Shown in pieces: positions 9,033 to 17,738 of a stretch of 64,000 nt of DNA. The position numbers and the translations under genes were made by a program. Source of the stretch: Aestuariirhabdus litorea (GTDB lineage: Bacteria; Pseudomonadota; Gammaproteobacteria; Pseudomonadales; Aestuariirhabdaceae); assembly GCF_003864255.1 (NCBI RefSeq), contig NZ_QWEZ01000001.1, positions 62,001 through 126,000 on the forward strand, read 5' to 3'. The notes beneath the pieces are model-generated. The model worked only from the letters and a program-made list of their open reading frames with translations, ran no database searches and had not been told where the DNA came from. Positions within the stretch are counted from its first letter, which is position 1, and each line of letters starts with the position of its first letter.

Positions 9033-9675
9033 TTAACAGCCTCCCCAGCCAGCGGTCGCTGCCGGTGACCAGCCGTTGCCACAGGCTGGACTGCTGCTCG
9101 CAGGCGCGGTTGATACGGATCGTCAGGGAACCGTCGGCGTAGCGTGCCGGTTCCCGCGGCTCGCTCCGGGTAATAAGGCCGGACTGGGTGAGGTAAACCC
9201 GGTAGCGGCGCTGGGGGTCCATTGTCTGATAGGTGGAGCTGCCGTACTCGGCGTCCAGGAGTCCGTTAAATCGTCCCAGCCAGGCGCTGAGCGCCACCAG
9301 GTCGAGGGTGGGAGTGTGACCGATATCGTAGGCAAGCTGGGGGCGCTGGTTGGCCTCCCCCAGATTCTGGTAGCGTCCGCTCAGGCGCTCCAGGCGGTAG
9401 CGGGCATCCAGCCCCAGGAGGGTGGCGACGGTTTTCCACTTGATCACCTGGGCGTCAATGCGCCATTGGTCACCGAACAGTTCGAACTCTTCCCGCTGGC
9501 AACCCTTATGGCCGCTGAGTGTGGCCAGATAGTGCTGTGGCCCGAGGGAGCGAAACTCGATCTCGGCCAGCGGGCGCTCGTAGCTGAGGCGCTCCACGCT
9601 GTAAAACCATCCCAGGGTTGGAACCAGGGAGAGCAGCAGCAACAGGGCCAGGGGAAGCAGCAGGAGGCGCTTCAT
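9022..9675 (-). CDS. conserved membrane-anchored protein of unknown function
   Basis: A 217-residue protein with one N-terminal hydrophobic anchor (RLLLLPLALLLLLSLVPTLGW) and an extracytoplasmic domain containing FELFGDQWRIDAQVIKWK and LLGLDARYRLERLSGRY. From memory these segments match a conserved pseudomonad/marine gammaproteobacterial family often misleadingly labelled 'cation/multidrug efflux pump'. Nothing here looks like a pump. The start was set at the ATG at 9675, because the longer in-frame extension upstream runs into the divergent histidine kinase gene and has no ribosome-binding site. It overlaps the next gene by 11 nt. Confidence 0.75.
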   Translation of the reverse strand: MKRLLLLPLALLLLLSLVPTLGWFYSVERLSYERPLAEIEFRSLGPQHYLATLSGHKGCQREEFELFGDQWRIDAQVIKWKTVATLLGLDARYRLERLSGRYQNLGEANQRPQLAYDIGHTPTLDLVALSAWLGRFNGLLDAEYGSSTYQTMDPQRRYRVYLTQSGLITRSEPREPARYADGSLTIRINRACEQQSSLWQRLVTGSDRWLGRLLNDF

Positions 9676-9797
9676 CGGGCTGGGGCACCGTCGGGACGGT
9701 GATGGTTGGGCGACGTTGGGCGAGGGGCGCGCATGGTAATTGGATCGGCTTTTTCCTATGCTGGTGCTAGATTCCGACGCGAGTATCCTGCGGTTGT

Positions 9798-11474
9798 ATG
9801 ACCAGTTTATCAAGAACCCTGCTGAAAAGGGTGCTCTCCATCTACTTCGCGCTCACCTTTCTGGTAACCCTGGTGCAGGTGGTAGCAGAGTTTTACAGCG
9901 CCCGTTCAGTGATCGAGATGGATATGCGGCACACCATCGATGGTTTGCAGCAGGGGCTGGCGCAGGCGATTTGGGAGATTAACCCGGAGCAGGAGAACGC
10001 GCTGGTGGATGGGCTGCTCCAGCTTCCCGCTGTGGTGGGGGTGGACATATTGCACCACGATGATGAGTCCCATATTCGCCGCGGTATTCTCCCCGAGCAG
10101 CGATTGCCCCGCCTCGACAGCAGTACGGATGCCCGCTCGGTTCGGGGGGATGGTCGCCTGTTTGGGATCGAGGCCCCGCTGACTTACGCCGATGCGGGTA
10201 TCGATCGCTGGGTCGGAACCCTGACCCTTTACTCCAGTGACCAGGTGACTTTCGAGCGGATACGGGTGAGCCTGGTGTTCCTGATCCTTAATGCGATGTT
10301 CAAAACCGCCCTGCTGATCTTTATGTTTCTGTGGGTGTTTCGGATCTACCTGTCGCGTCCCCTGGCCTCCTTTGCCCAGCAGATCAGCAATATGGATCTG
10401 CACAATTTGGAAAAGAGTCATCTGCATCTGCAGCAGCCCGGTGAAAATGAACTCACCCTGCTGAGCAAGGGGTTCAACCGGCTGGTGGATAAACTGATCG
10501 ATAACCGCAGCGAACTTGATCGCCACAGAGCCCTGTTGGCCGAAGAGGTGGAGCGCAAAACCCTGGCCTTGCAGCAAACCTTGAACGAGGTCGAGGCGAG
10601 GGAGCAGTCCCTGGCCAGCGAGGTCGAATTGCGACTGCAGGCCGAGCAGGAGCTTAAGGCCAGTTATGCGGCGCTGAAACAGTCTCAGGGGGAGCTTTAC
10701 CGGGCGCAGGACCAGCTGGTGGCTTCGGAAAAGCTCAATAGCCTGGGGCAGATGGTGGCGGAGGTGACCCATGAGCTCAATACCCCGATTGGGGTGGCGA
10801 TCACCACCAGCTCCTATCTGGAAAACAAGATGCGGGAGCTGGAGAGAGGGTTCAAGGAGCGCTCCATCACCAGCACCCAGATGGAGCAGTTTCTTGCCGG
10901 CGGGCTTGAGAGCGCCGAGCTGATTCGGGTGAACATGCAGCGCGCCGCCGAGCTGGTGGGGGATTTCAAACTGATCGCGGTGGATGAGGCCAGCAACCGC
11001 ATGCGCAGGTTCAACCTGAAGGAGTACCTGCAGGGGATCGTCCACTCGCTGCACCACAAATTCAAGCGCACGACTCACCGGATCGAGCTGCGGTGCGAGC
11101 CCGATATCGAGCTCTACTGTCGGCCCGGCTCGATCGCACAGATCCTGATTAACCTGATGATGAACAGCCTGGTGCATGGGTTCGAGTCACAGGAGAAAGG
11201 GAATATCTGTATTGAGGCCAGCAAGGAGGGAGATGACTGGGTCTGTATCGACTACAGCGACGACGGTCGGGGGATGTCGGCGGAACAGCTGCAGCGGGTT
11301 TTCGAGCCCTTTTTTACCACCCGGCCCGAACAGGGAGGCAGTGGGCTGGGAGCGCATATTGTGCACAAGCTGGTGACCACAGACCTGGGCGGTGAGATCA
11401 GCGTAGACAGTGAGCCGGGGCAGGGGGTTCATTACCGCTTGCGCTTTCGAAGGCTGCAGGAGAATGAGCAATGA
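9798..11474 (+). CDS. membrane sensor histidine kinase
   Basis: A 558-residue kinase. It has TM1 at about residues 10-32, a periplasmic sensing loop of about 120 residues, TM2 at about 158-186, and a HAMP-like region at about 188-240. A long coiled coil (about 240-318) leads to a HisKA-like segment with the phospho-acceptor His in EVTHELNTPIGVA (about residue 325). The ATPase domain has NLMMNSLVHGF (N box), DDGRGM (G1), FEPFFTTRP (F box) and GSGLGAHIV (G2). The stop overlaps the start of a STAS-like protein (ATGA), so the two are coupled. No response regulator is adjacent. The ligand is unknown. Confidence 0.9.
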   Translation: MTSLSRTLLKRVLSIYFALTFLVTLVQVVAEFYSARSVIEMDMRHTIDGLQQGLAQAIWEINPEQENALVDGLLQLPAVVGVDILHHDDESHIRRGILPEQRLPRLDSSTDARSVRGDGRLFGIEAPLTYADAGIDRWVGTLTLYSSDQVTFERIRVSLVFLILNAMFKTALLIFMFLWVFRIYLSRPLASFAQQISNMDLHNLEKSHLHLQQPGENELTLLSKGFNRLVDKLIDNRSELDRHRALLAEEVERKTLALQQTLNEVEAREQSLASEVELRLQAEQELKASYAALKQSQGELYRAQDQLVASEKLNSLGQMVAEVTHELNTPIGVAITTSSYLENKMRELERGFKERSITSTQMEQFLAGGLESAELIRVNMQRAAELVGDFKLIAVDEASNRMRRFNLKEYLQGIVHSLHHKFKRTTHRIELRCEPDIELYCRPGSIAQILINLMMNSLVHGFESQEKGNICIEASKEGDDWVCIDYSDDGRGMSAEQLQRVFEPFFTTRPEQGGSGLGAHIVHKLVTTDLGGEISVDSEPGQGVHYRLRFRRLQENEQ

Positions 11475-11860
11475 AAGAGCATGGCAGTTTCGAGATAACA
11501 CGCCGGGGGCGCATCATCGAATGTGACTGCAGCGGAACCTGGAACCGGGAAACCGCCGACCGCTACTGTCGCCAGCACCGGGCGCTGGTGCGGCAGATAG
11601 GGAGTCAGCCCTGGGCCAAGATTCTTGATCTCAGGGGGTGGGAACTGGGCACCCCCGATGTGGTGGTGCCCCTGCGAGAACTCTACGTCTGGTGTGTACT
11701 ACATGGCCAGGTTCGACAGGTGAATATTCGTCACCAGAGCCTGTTCAAACAGTTTCACCTGGAGAACATCGTACCCACCGATTCCAGTATTGAGTTCCTC
11801 GATGAGGATGACTGGGAGGCTGCTCGGGCGCGGCTGGCCGCCGAAGGGTTTCTCTCCTGA
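11471..11860 (+). CDS. STAS-like protein coupled to the upstream kinase
   Basis: A 129-residue soluble protein with no signal peptide. The alternating hydrophobic pattern (ITRRGRIIECDCSGTW..., AKILDLRGWELGTPD..., QVRQVNIRHQSLFKQFHL) resembles the STAS/SpoIIAA-like fold used in small regulatory proteins. The family is inferred from pattern, not from a motif. Its ATG overlaps the histidine kinase stop by 4 nt, so it is translated in coordination with the kinase and could act as its output or antagonist. It lacks the canonical DSSG/DST phosphorylation motif of SpoIIAA, which argues against a simple anti-anti-sigma role. Confidence 0.65.
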   Translation: MKEHGSFEITRRGRIIECDCSGTWNRETADRYCRQHRALVRQIGSQPWAKILDLRGWELGTPDVVVPLRELYVWCVLHGQVRQVNIRHQSLFKQFHLENIVPTDSSIEFLDEDDWEAARARLAAEGFLS

Positions 11861-11933
11861 TCCCGGCTTTGCTTGAGTCTGCCCGAAAAACCCTCTAGCC
11901 TGATCTTTTCGGCCACCATCGAGGATCTGCTCT

Positions 11934-12593
11934 GTGCTTAAGCTTTATGGTTTCAATGTCAGTAACTACTACAACATGGTCAAGCAGGCCCTGCTGGAGA
12001 AAGGAGTCCCCTTTGAAGAGATCAAGGTCTACCCCAACCAGGAGGAGTCGTATCTGGAGATCAGTCCCATGGGCAAGGTGCCCTGCCTATTGACCGAGCA
12101 GGGGCCGCTGACTGAAACCAGCGTGATTCTCGACTACCTCGAAGAGAGCCAACCCGGTGAACCCCTGTACCCTGCCCAGGCCTATGCGCGCGCCAAGGTG
12201 CGTGAGCTGATCCACGAATTGGTGCTGTATATTGAGCTACCGGCGCGTCGCTGTTTTGGCGAGGTTTTTTTCGGCGGTACCACCTCAGCGGAAACCAAGG
12301 CCGAGGTAGAGGCAACCTTGTTGAAGGGGGTGTCCGCCCTGCGCCGCCGCAGCCAGTTCAGCCCCTTTATTGCGGGGGAGAGCTTTAGCTACGCGGATAT
12401 CGTTTTCCTTCACAGCTTTGACCTTGCCAACCAGGTTGCGGAGCGTCTGTTCCAGCGCAACCTGTTTGACGAGCTGCCGGGGGCCCAGGCACTGATGGCC
12501 CGGCTGGCCGAGCGGCCGATGTCCCAGCGGGTGGCTGTGGAGATGCGCGCCGGCATGGAGGAGTTTGTCCAGCTGCGCTCGGCCAAGCCCTAG
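11934..12593 (+). CDS. glutathione S-transferase family protein
   Basis: A 219-residue two-domain GST. The N-terminal thioredoxin-like domain has LYGFNVSNYYNMVKQALLEKG, the cis-Pro segment GKVPCLL and the glutathione gamma-Glu-binding TETSVILDYLEE. The C-terminal helical domain contains the N-capping-like FSYADIVFLHS. The substrate is unknown. The GTG start gives MLKLYGF, a normal GST N-terminus. It is probably monocistronic and converges on the MFS gene with 16 bp between stops. Confidence 0.92.
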   Translation: MLKLYGFNVSNYYNMVKQALLEKGVPFEEIKVYPNQEESYLEISPMGKVPCLLTEQGPLTETSVILDYLEESQPGEPLYPAQAYARAKVRELIHELVLYIELPARRCFGEVFFGGTTSAETKAEVEATLLKGVSALRRRSQFSPFIAGESFSYADIVFLHSFDLANQVAERLFQRNLFDELPGAQALMARLAERPMSQRVAVEMRAGMEEFVQLRSAKP

Positions 12594-12609
12594 AGCCGGT
12601 CAACGGGGG

Positions 12610-13791
12610 CTATTGTGGTTGGGTCGTCCCTTCGCCCTGCGGCAGGCGCATCAGCAGCAGGCAGGCGCCCACCGCCAGCAAAATCAGGGGGATCGCAATC
12701 TGGTTCATCTGCGTCCAGCCCAGGATCGACTCCAGCGGGCCGGAGCTGAGGGAGGAGAGGGTAACCCCGGTGAAGATAATAAACTCGTTGGCGGCCTGGG
12801 ATTTCCCCTTTTCCCGCTCCTCGTAGGTGGTGGTCACCAGCTGTGTGGCGCCAATAAACATAAAGTTCCAGCCTACCCCCAGCAGCGTCAAGGCGCTGAG
12901 GAACTGCCACTGCTCCTGCCCCCCCAGGTTGATCGCGCAGCAGCCCAGCATCAGCAGGGCTCCACAGAGAATCACGCGCAGGGCGCCGATCCGCTGGATC
13001 AGGTGGCCGGTGAAAAATGAGGGTAAAAACATCCCCATCACATGCCACTCGATCACTCGCGCCGCCTGGTCGAAGGCGAAGCCGCAGCGGGCCATCGCCA
13101 GCGGGGTGGCGGTCATCAGCAGATTCATCACCGAATAGGCGAGGGTGGCGGCGAGCACAGCGACAATAAAGTGGGGTTGTTTGAGTATCTGGCCAAGGGG
13201 GCGGCCCTGACCCGATTGCCGGCTGTGGTCCTGGGTGGGGATGTCGACACCGCTGAGCAGCACCAGGGTCAGGCTGTAGAGGGCCACCAAGGCGTAAAAA
13301 CTGCCAATAAAGGGGGCCGCGGTGAACCACTGATTGCTGGAGACCGCGATGTTGGGGCCCAACACCGCGGCGATCACTCCCCCCGCCATTACCAGCGAGA
13401 TGGCACGTCCCTGCTGGCCCGGGTTACTGGCGTCCACTGCGGCAAAACGGTAGAGGGTACCAAAACCGATGCCGATCCCCAGCAGCAGGGTACCGAGGCA
13501 GAAGAGGGCGAACTGCTGCTCCAGCAGCGCCGAGGCGCAGGCCAGGGCGCCAGCGATGCCGAAGCAGTTACCCAGCACGAAGCCGCGCCGCCGGCCGATC
13601 CGGTCCATGATCAGGGAGGCGGGGATGGTACTCATCATCAGGCCGATAAACTGCAGGGCCAGGGGCAGCGTGATCAGCTCCGTGGAGGGCGCCAGTTGTT
13701 GGCCGATCAGGGCGCTGACCGCAATCAGCAGTACATTGCCCGTCGTGAGCAGGGCCTGGCACAGGGACAACAGAAGAACGTTTTTATTCAC
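12610..13791 (-). CDS. MFS transporter
   Basis: A 393-residue protein with about 12 membrane spans. The conserved loop between helices 2 and 3 reads MDRIGRRRGFVLG (the major facilitator motif A, D-R-x-G-R-R), and the central loop is around residues 195-212. The substrate cannot be told from sequence; drug or metabolite export is the usual role. The start overlaps the end of the EamA gene by 8 nt. It is the last gene of a four-gene minus-strand unit (S9-like protein, methyltransferase, EamA, MFS). Confidence 0.88.
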   Translation of the reverse strand: MNKNVLLLSLCQALLTTGNVLLIAVSALIGQQLAPSTELITLPLALQFIGLMMSTIPASLIMDRIGRRRGFVLGNCFGIAGALACASALLEQQFALFCLGTLLLGIGIGFGTLYRFAAVDASNPGQQGRAISLVMAGGVIAAVLGPNIAVSSNQWFTAAPFIGSFYALVALYSLTLVLLSGVDIPTQDHSRQSGQGRPLGQILKQPHFIVAVLAATLAYSVMNLLMTATPLAMARCGFAFDQAARVIEWHVMGMFLPSFFTGHLIQRIGALRVILCGALLMLGCCAINLGGQEQWQFLSALTLLGVGWNFMFIGATQLVTTTYEEREKGKSQAANEFIIFTGVTLSSLSSGPLESILGWTQMNQIAIPLILLAVGACLLLMRLPQGEGTTQPQ

Positions 13792-14662
13792 GGTTGCTCG
13801 CTCCGCTGGGTCGAACGGCGGTGGAGATCAAAAACACCGCCAGCAGGGTGATCGTGCCGCCGGCGATCACCTGTAGTGAGAGGGACTCGTTAAACCAGAG
13901 ATAGCCCTGTAATGCGGTGGCTGGCGGCACCAGAAAAAAGAGGCTGGTGACCCGGTTGATCTCGCCCTGGCGGATCAGCAGCAGCAGCAGCAGGATGGTC
14001 ACCACCGACAGGATCACTACCGACCAGGCCAGGGCGAGGGAGAAGGTGAGGGTCCACTCTACGGCTCGCTCATCCCACAACAGGGCGGCGGGACCGAACA
14101 GGATCAGGGCCCCCAGGTACTGCCAGAAAGTGCTTTGCAGCAGGTGTTGCTGCTGGCAGAAACGTTTCTGGTAGAGGGTGCCCAGGGTGATCCCCAACAG
14201 CGCCGCCAGCGCCGCAGCGACACCGGCGAGCGGCAGCTGCAGGGCGCCCTCCTTGGGCCATAACACCAGCGCGATGCCAATCACCCCCAGCAGCAGCCCC
14301 AGCAGCTGGCGCGGAGGTGGGCGGAAGCCGGAGAAGGAGACCGCGATCAGGGTGGTCAGCAGGGGTTGCAGTCCAACCAGCAGGGCGGTGACCCCGGTCG
14401 GGGTGCCGAAGTCGATGGCGATAAAGACCCCCCCCAGATAGATGCCGTGCAACAGCACACCCACCACCAGCATGTGGCCGATCTCCCGGCGCTGGGGCCA
14501 GGGGGCGCGCCAGATCAGGACCAACAGGAGCAAACAACCCAGGTTCAAGATCATCCGCAGGGCCAGAAAACTCATCGGTTCGGCGTAGGGCAAGCCGAAG
14601 CGCGCACCGATGAAGCCGGTGCTCCAGAGGAACACAAAAAGGGTAGGGATCAGCACTTTCAT
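13784..14662 (-). CDS. EamA/DMT-family transporter
   Basis: A 292-residue protein with about 10 membrane spans in two EamA repeats. The opening LIPTLFVFLWSTGFIGARFGLPYAEP and LGVIGIALVLWP are typical of RhaT/YdcZ-type metabolite exporters. The start at 14662 overlaps the methyltransferase stop by 4 nt (ATGA). A longer in-frame extension upstream lies inside the methyltransferase and was discarded. The tight coupling to a methyltransferase on one side and an MFS transporter on the other suggests export of a modified metabolite (inference). Confidence 0.88.
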   Translation of the reverse strand: MKVLIPTLFVFLWSTGFIGARFGLPYAEPMSFLALRMILNLGCLLLLVLIWRAPWPQRREIGHMLVVGVLLHGIYLGGVFIAIDFGTPTGVTALLVGLQPLLTTLIAVSFSGFRPPPRQLLGLLLGVIGIALVLWPKEGALQLPLAGVAAALAALLGITLGTLYQKRFCQQQHLLQSTFWQYLGALILFGPAALLWDERAVEWTLTFSLALAWSVVILSVVTILLLLLLIRQGEINRVTSLFFLVPPATALQGYLWFNESLSLQVIAGGTITLLAVFLISTAVRPSGASNRE

Positions 14663-15333
14663 TGGGAAACCGTGGTGGAGGGCTTGTGCAGCAGGATCAC
14701 ATCGCTGCCGACAAATTCTACGGTAGCACGTTGCTGACGGCACCAAAAGATGAAGGTCTCTCTGCTAAAAAAGGCGATATGGGTCGGGTCCCGAATGTAG
14801 TGCCAGCGGGCGAAGGCCTCCTCCGAGGTTACCATCTTGGTCATCAGTCCCAGCCAGCCTCCGGGTCGCAGGCAACTCCACAGGGCTTGCAGTGTCTGGC
14901 CGGGCTGTGAAAGGTGCTCAACCACCTCGGTGGCGGTAATGAAGTCATACTGGCGGCAAAGGTGCTCTGGGTGGTCGGCAAAATAGAGATCATAGAGCGT
15001 CATCGAAAATCCCTGTTCCTCCAGCATCATGGCCAGGGCCGGCCCGGGGCCACAGCCGAAATCGAGCCCCTCGGCACCAGGTGACAGGCGCTCACTTAAA
15101 GGGACTGACAGGCGTGACAGGAAACGACGATAGCCCCTGTCCACCGGGTCGTTATTGTGCAGCGCATACTCCGCCTGCTCATGCTCCGGGCTGAGGTGGT
15201 ACCGGGCCGGCACCTGCACCAGCTGACAGTGAGGGCAGCGCAGGTAGTGGCGACGGGTATCCTGGTGAAAGGGGATACAAGGGGCCATGCCGCAGAGGAC
15301 ACAGGCCTGGGGCTGGGAGTGGATCGGTTCCAT
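14659..15333 (-). CDS. class I SAM methyltransferase with N-terminal zinc ribbon
   Basis: A 224-residue protein. The N-terminus has two CxxC knuckles (CVLC near residue 11, CPHC near 34), predicting a small zinc-binding ribbon. It is followed by a Rossmann methyltransferase domain with SAM motif I GLDFGCGPGPALA, acidic motif II (LYDLYFAD) and TATEVVEHLSQP. The family is common in marine gammaproteobacteria and its substrate is unknown to me. The ATG abuts the stop of the S9-like gene (15334), and the stop overlaps the EamA start. The His/Asp-rich HYIRDPTHIAFFS segment near the C-terminus is well conserved in this type. Confidence 0.88.
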   Translation of the reverse strand: MEPIHSQPQACVLCGMAPCIPFHQDTRRHYLRCPHCQLVQVPARYHLSPEHEQAEYALHNNDPVDRGYRRFLSRLSVPLSERLSPGAEGLDFGCGPGPALAMMLEEQGFSMTLYDLYFADHPEHLCRQYDFITATEVVEHLSQPGQTLQALWSCLRPGGWLGLMTKMVTSEEAFARWHYIRDPTHIAFFSRETFIFWCRQQRATVEFVGSDVILLHKPSTTVSQ

Positions 15334-17565
15334 TCAGCGGTTAAAACATTCGCGCAGGAAACGTTGCAGGTGACGGTAGTATTCCAGCTGGTTATCGAAC
15401 TTACGGAAGGGACCGTACTCGTCGCCCTTGATCAGGGTTTCCACGGTCACACCACGGGTTCTCAGGTTGGTGGCCAACCGATCGAGGTCCTGCATGCGGG
15501 CACGCTGGTCGAGGCGCCCCTGGGCCAGCAAGAGGGGGATGCGGATCTGGTCGATCGCGCTCAGCGGAGAGTCCGCCTGTAGCTGGGCAAAGGACTCACG
15601 GGGATCGCCCATCTGCTGCTGGATCACCACCCGGTTCACCTCTTCGTTGGCGGGGAGTGTATCGAGCCAGTGCAGCGGGTTGAGGGGAGCGGCCATGGCG
15701 GCGGCGCAGCTGTAATCGGCCGGGTAGAAGGCGGCCGCAGCGATGGCCGCATAGCCACCATAGCGCTCTCCGATAATCGCTACCTGCGAGCGATCGGCAA
15801 TGCCCTGTCGGCGCAGGTAGGCGACGGCGTCGGAAAGGTCCTGCTGCATGATCCCATGCCCCCAGCGCCCTGCCAGGGCGTACTGCTTGCCGTAACCGGT
15901 GGAGCCGCGGTAGTTCACCTGCATCACCCCGAAGCCGCTGCTGGCGAGGAACTGGACGAGGGGGTCAAACCCCCAGTGGAAACGGCCTCGATAGGGCTGC
16001 GCGTGGGGCAGGATCACGAAGGGCAGGGTGCCGCGCTGGTAGCCCTGGGGCAGGGTCACGTAGCCGTGCAGCATGAAACCATCGCGGGCCCGGAAGTTGA
16101 CCGGTCGCATGGGGGACATTTGCGCACGCAGCGGGTAGGGCGGGGTGTCAAAGAGCTCACGGTAGTTGTCGTCGGAGCGTTGGTAGAGGAAAAACCGGGG
16201 CGGTTCCATATCGTTGAGGATACGGAACAGGACGCGGTTGCCATCCCGGCTGCTACTCAGCTTCTGCAGGGTGCGTTGGCCGGAGCGTTGGAAAAGGTCG
16301 GCAAACAGTTCTCCGTCCTTGTCATCGAAAAAGTGATAGTGGGGTTTGTCGGTTTCGTAGGCAACACCCACCACCCGCTGCTCTACCCCCGCGACCACCA
16401 GTTCGCTCAGGTCGGCTTCGGGGTTTTCATACAGCAGCTCCTGCAGCTGGTTGGTGGCCGGGTCGTAGAGTTGGATGGCGAGGGTGTCGCGCTCGATATT
16501 ACTGCTGACGTAGAGGCGCTGGTTATCGGCGGTAAAGCGCAGTGGGTCGACCCGGTCCGGCCAGGGGCTGGTATGAGAGACCCTGAAAGCAACCTCCTCG
16601 TTGTCACGGTAAAGCAACTCCCGCTGCAGGCCGTTCTGGCTGATGGCCGCGCGGAGCTTGCCCTCATGGTCGGTGAGCCACTTGACGATGGTGCCAGTGT
16701 TGGTGGCCACCCGCTGCTGCTCCCCGGTTTCCAGATTCAGGCGGTAGACATCATCGAAGCGGCGGTCACGGCGGTTGCTGGTGATCAGGATATGCTCGGG
16801 GTCGCTGAACAGGGGATCGAGTAGGCGATGACGTACCCGGCTATCCTCCGTCAGCGGGCGCCGGCCGCGCTTTTCAGGGGTGACGAGGAACAGCTGGCTG
16901 CTCTGTTGCTGCGGGTTGGCCACTTCGTAGACCAACTGGGAGTTGGAGATCCAGCGGTAGTCGCTGACGCTGTGGCTGCGCTGGTTGCTCACCCGCATGG
17001 GCGCGACATAGAGCGCGTTGCGCTCCTTTTCGCTGAGCTCGTAAAGGGAGAGACTGGTGACGGTATCGGGAAACAGGTTGTTCTGCGCCGATCCAGAGCG
17101 GGCGTACTCCTGCTCCGTGCCGCCCCCGGCACGCGGGCGGGGCTGCTCCCCGCTCTCGGAGGCGGGCGCCATGTTGAGGTTGATATCGTCACCGGGCTCG
17201 GTGGTGGCTTGCTCGCTGTTACCGTTTCCGGCAGGGGCTTCAGCGCTGGCCTCGTCATTGGTGGCTGCAGGTGCCTCTTCCTGGTCGGTCGCGGGGCTCT
17301 CCTCCGGAAGGGTAGCCGGCAGCACGGGGCGGGGGATGGGCTTGTCCAGTAGCCGGATATAGAGGTTGAGATGTTGCTGCCAGGGCCTGAGGAAGGAGAT
17401 CATGCGACCATCGGGAGAGAGTTGGGGACTCTGCTGTGCCGGTGGCGTGAACAGTTCCCGGGCAGGCAAAGGCTGCGCCGCCTGGGCAGGCGTCAGCGCC
17501 AGGCTTAAAGAGAACCCCAGCAGTGGTAGCAGGGCGCTGAAGGTCGTGAGTAGAGCTGGTCTCAT
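15334..17565 (-). CDS. S9 prolyl-oligopeptidase-like protein with a degenerate catalytic triad
   Basis: A 743-residue secreted protein: signal peptide (about residues 1-30, ending LTPAQAAQ), a seven-bladed-propeller-like N-terminal domain (about 35-480), and a C-terminal alpha/beta hydrolase domain (about 500-740). The nucleophile elbow, normally GxSxGG, reads GERYGG, so Arg601 replaces the catalytic Ser. The acid Asp686 (GRLDQRA) is kept. The expected His is Tyr717 (GDEYGP), 31 residues after the Asp as in the family. I read the codons (CGC, TAC) directly. It is therefore probably not an active peptidase. An Ala/Glu/Pro-rich acidic insert of about 80 residues (about 77-160) interrupts the first propeller blade. 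It is first in the operon with the methyltransferase, EamA and MFS genes. Confidence 0.85.
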   Translation of the reverse strand: MRPALLTTFSALLPLLGFSLSLALTPAQAAQPLPARELFTPPAQQSPQLSPDGRMISFLRPWQQHLNLYIRLLDKPIPRPVLPATLPEESPATDQEEAPAATNDEASAEAPAGNGNSEQATTEPGDDINLNMAPASESGEQPRPRAGGGTEQEYARSGSAQNNLFPDTVTSLSLYELSEKERNALYVAPMRVSNQRSHSVSDYRWISNSQLVYEVANPQQQSSQLFLVTPEKRGRRPLTEDSRVRHRLLDPLFSDPEHILITSNRRDRRFDDVYRLNLETGEQQRVATNTGTIVKWLTDHEGKLRAAISQNGLQRELLYRDNEEVAFRVSHTSPWPDRVDPLRFTADNQRLYVSSNIERDTLAIQLYDPATNQLQELLYENPEADLSELVVAGVEQRVVGVAYETDKPHYHFFDDKDGELFADLFQRSGQRTLQKLSSSRDGNRVLFRILNDMEPPRFFLYQRSDDNYRELFDTPPYPLRAQMSPMRPVNFRARDGFMLHGYVTLPQGYQRGTLPFVILPHAQPYRGRFHWGFDPLVQFLASSGFGVMQVNYRGSTGYGKQYALAGRWGHGIMQQDLSDAVAYLRRQGIADRSQVAIIGERYGGYAAIAAAAFYPADYSCAAAMAAPLNPLHWLDTLPANEEVNRVVIQQQMGDPRESFAQLQADSPLSAIDQIRIPLLLAQGRLDQRARMQDLDRLATNLRTRGVTVETLIKGDEYGPFRKFDNQLEYYRHLQRFLRECFNR

Positions 17566-17738
17566 CTTTGGGTCCGCAGGCTGTTCGGGAGTCGGGGCTG
17601 CGCGCCGGATTGCTGCACTCTGTACAGTCTTGTTTCGATTATAGTAACAGCAATGCCGAAGGCGTGCCCGCCCCACTTTTCCTGCATCGCAGGGCGGGGT
17701 AATCTCCCCCCGGCAGACTCTTTTCAGGCGACAGGTCT

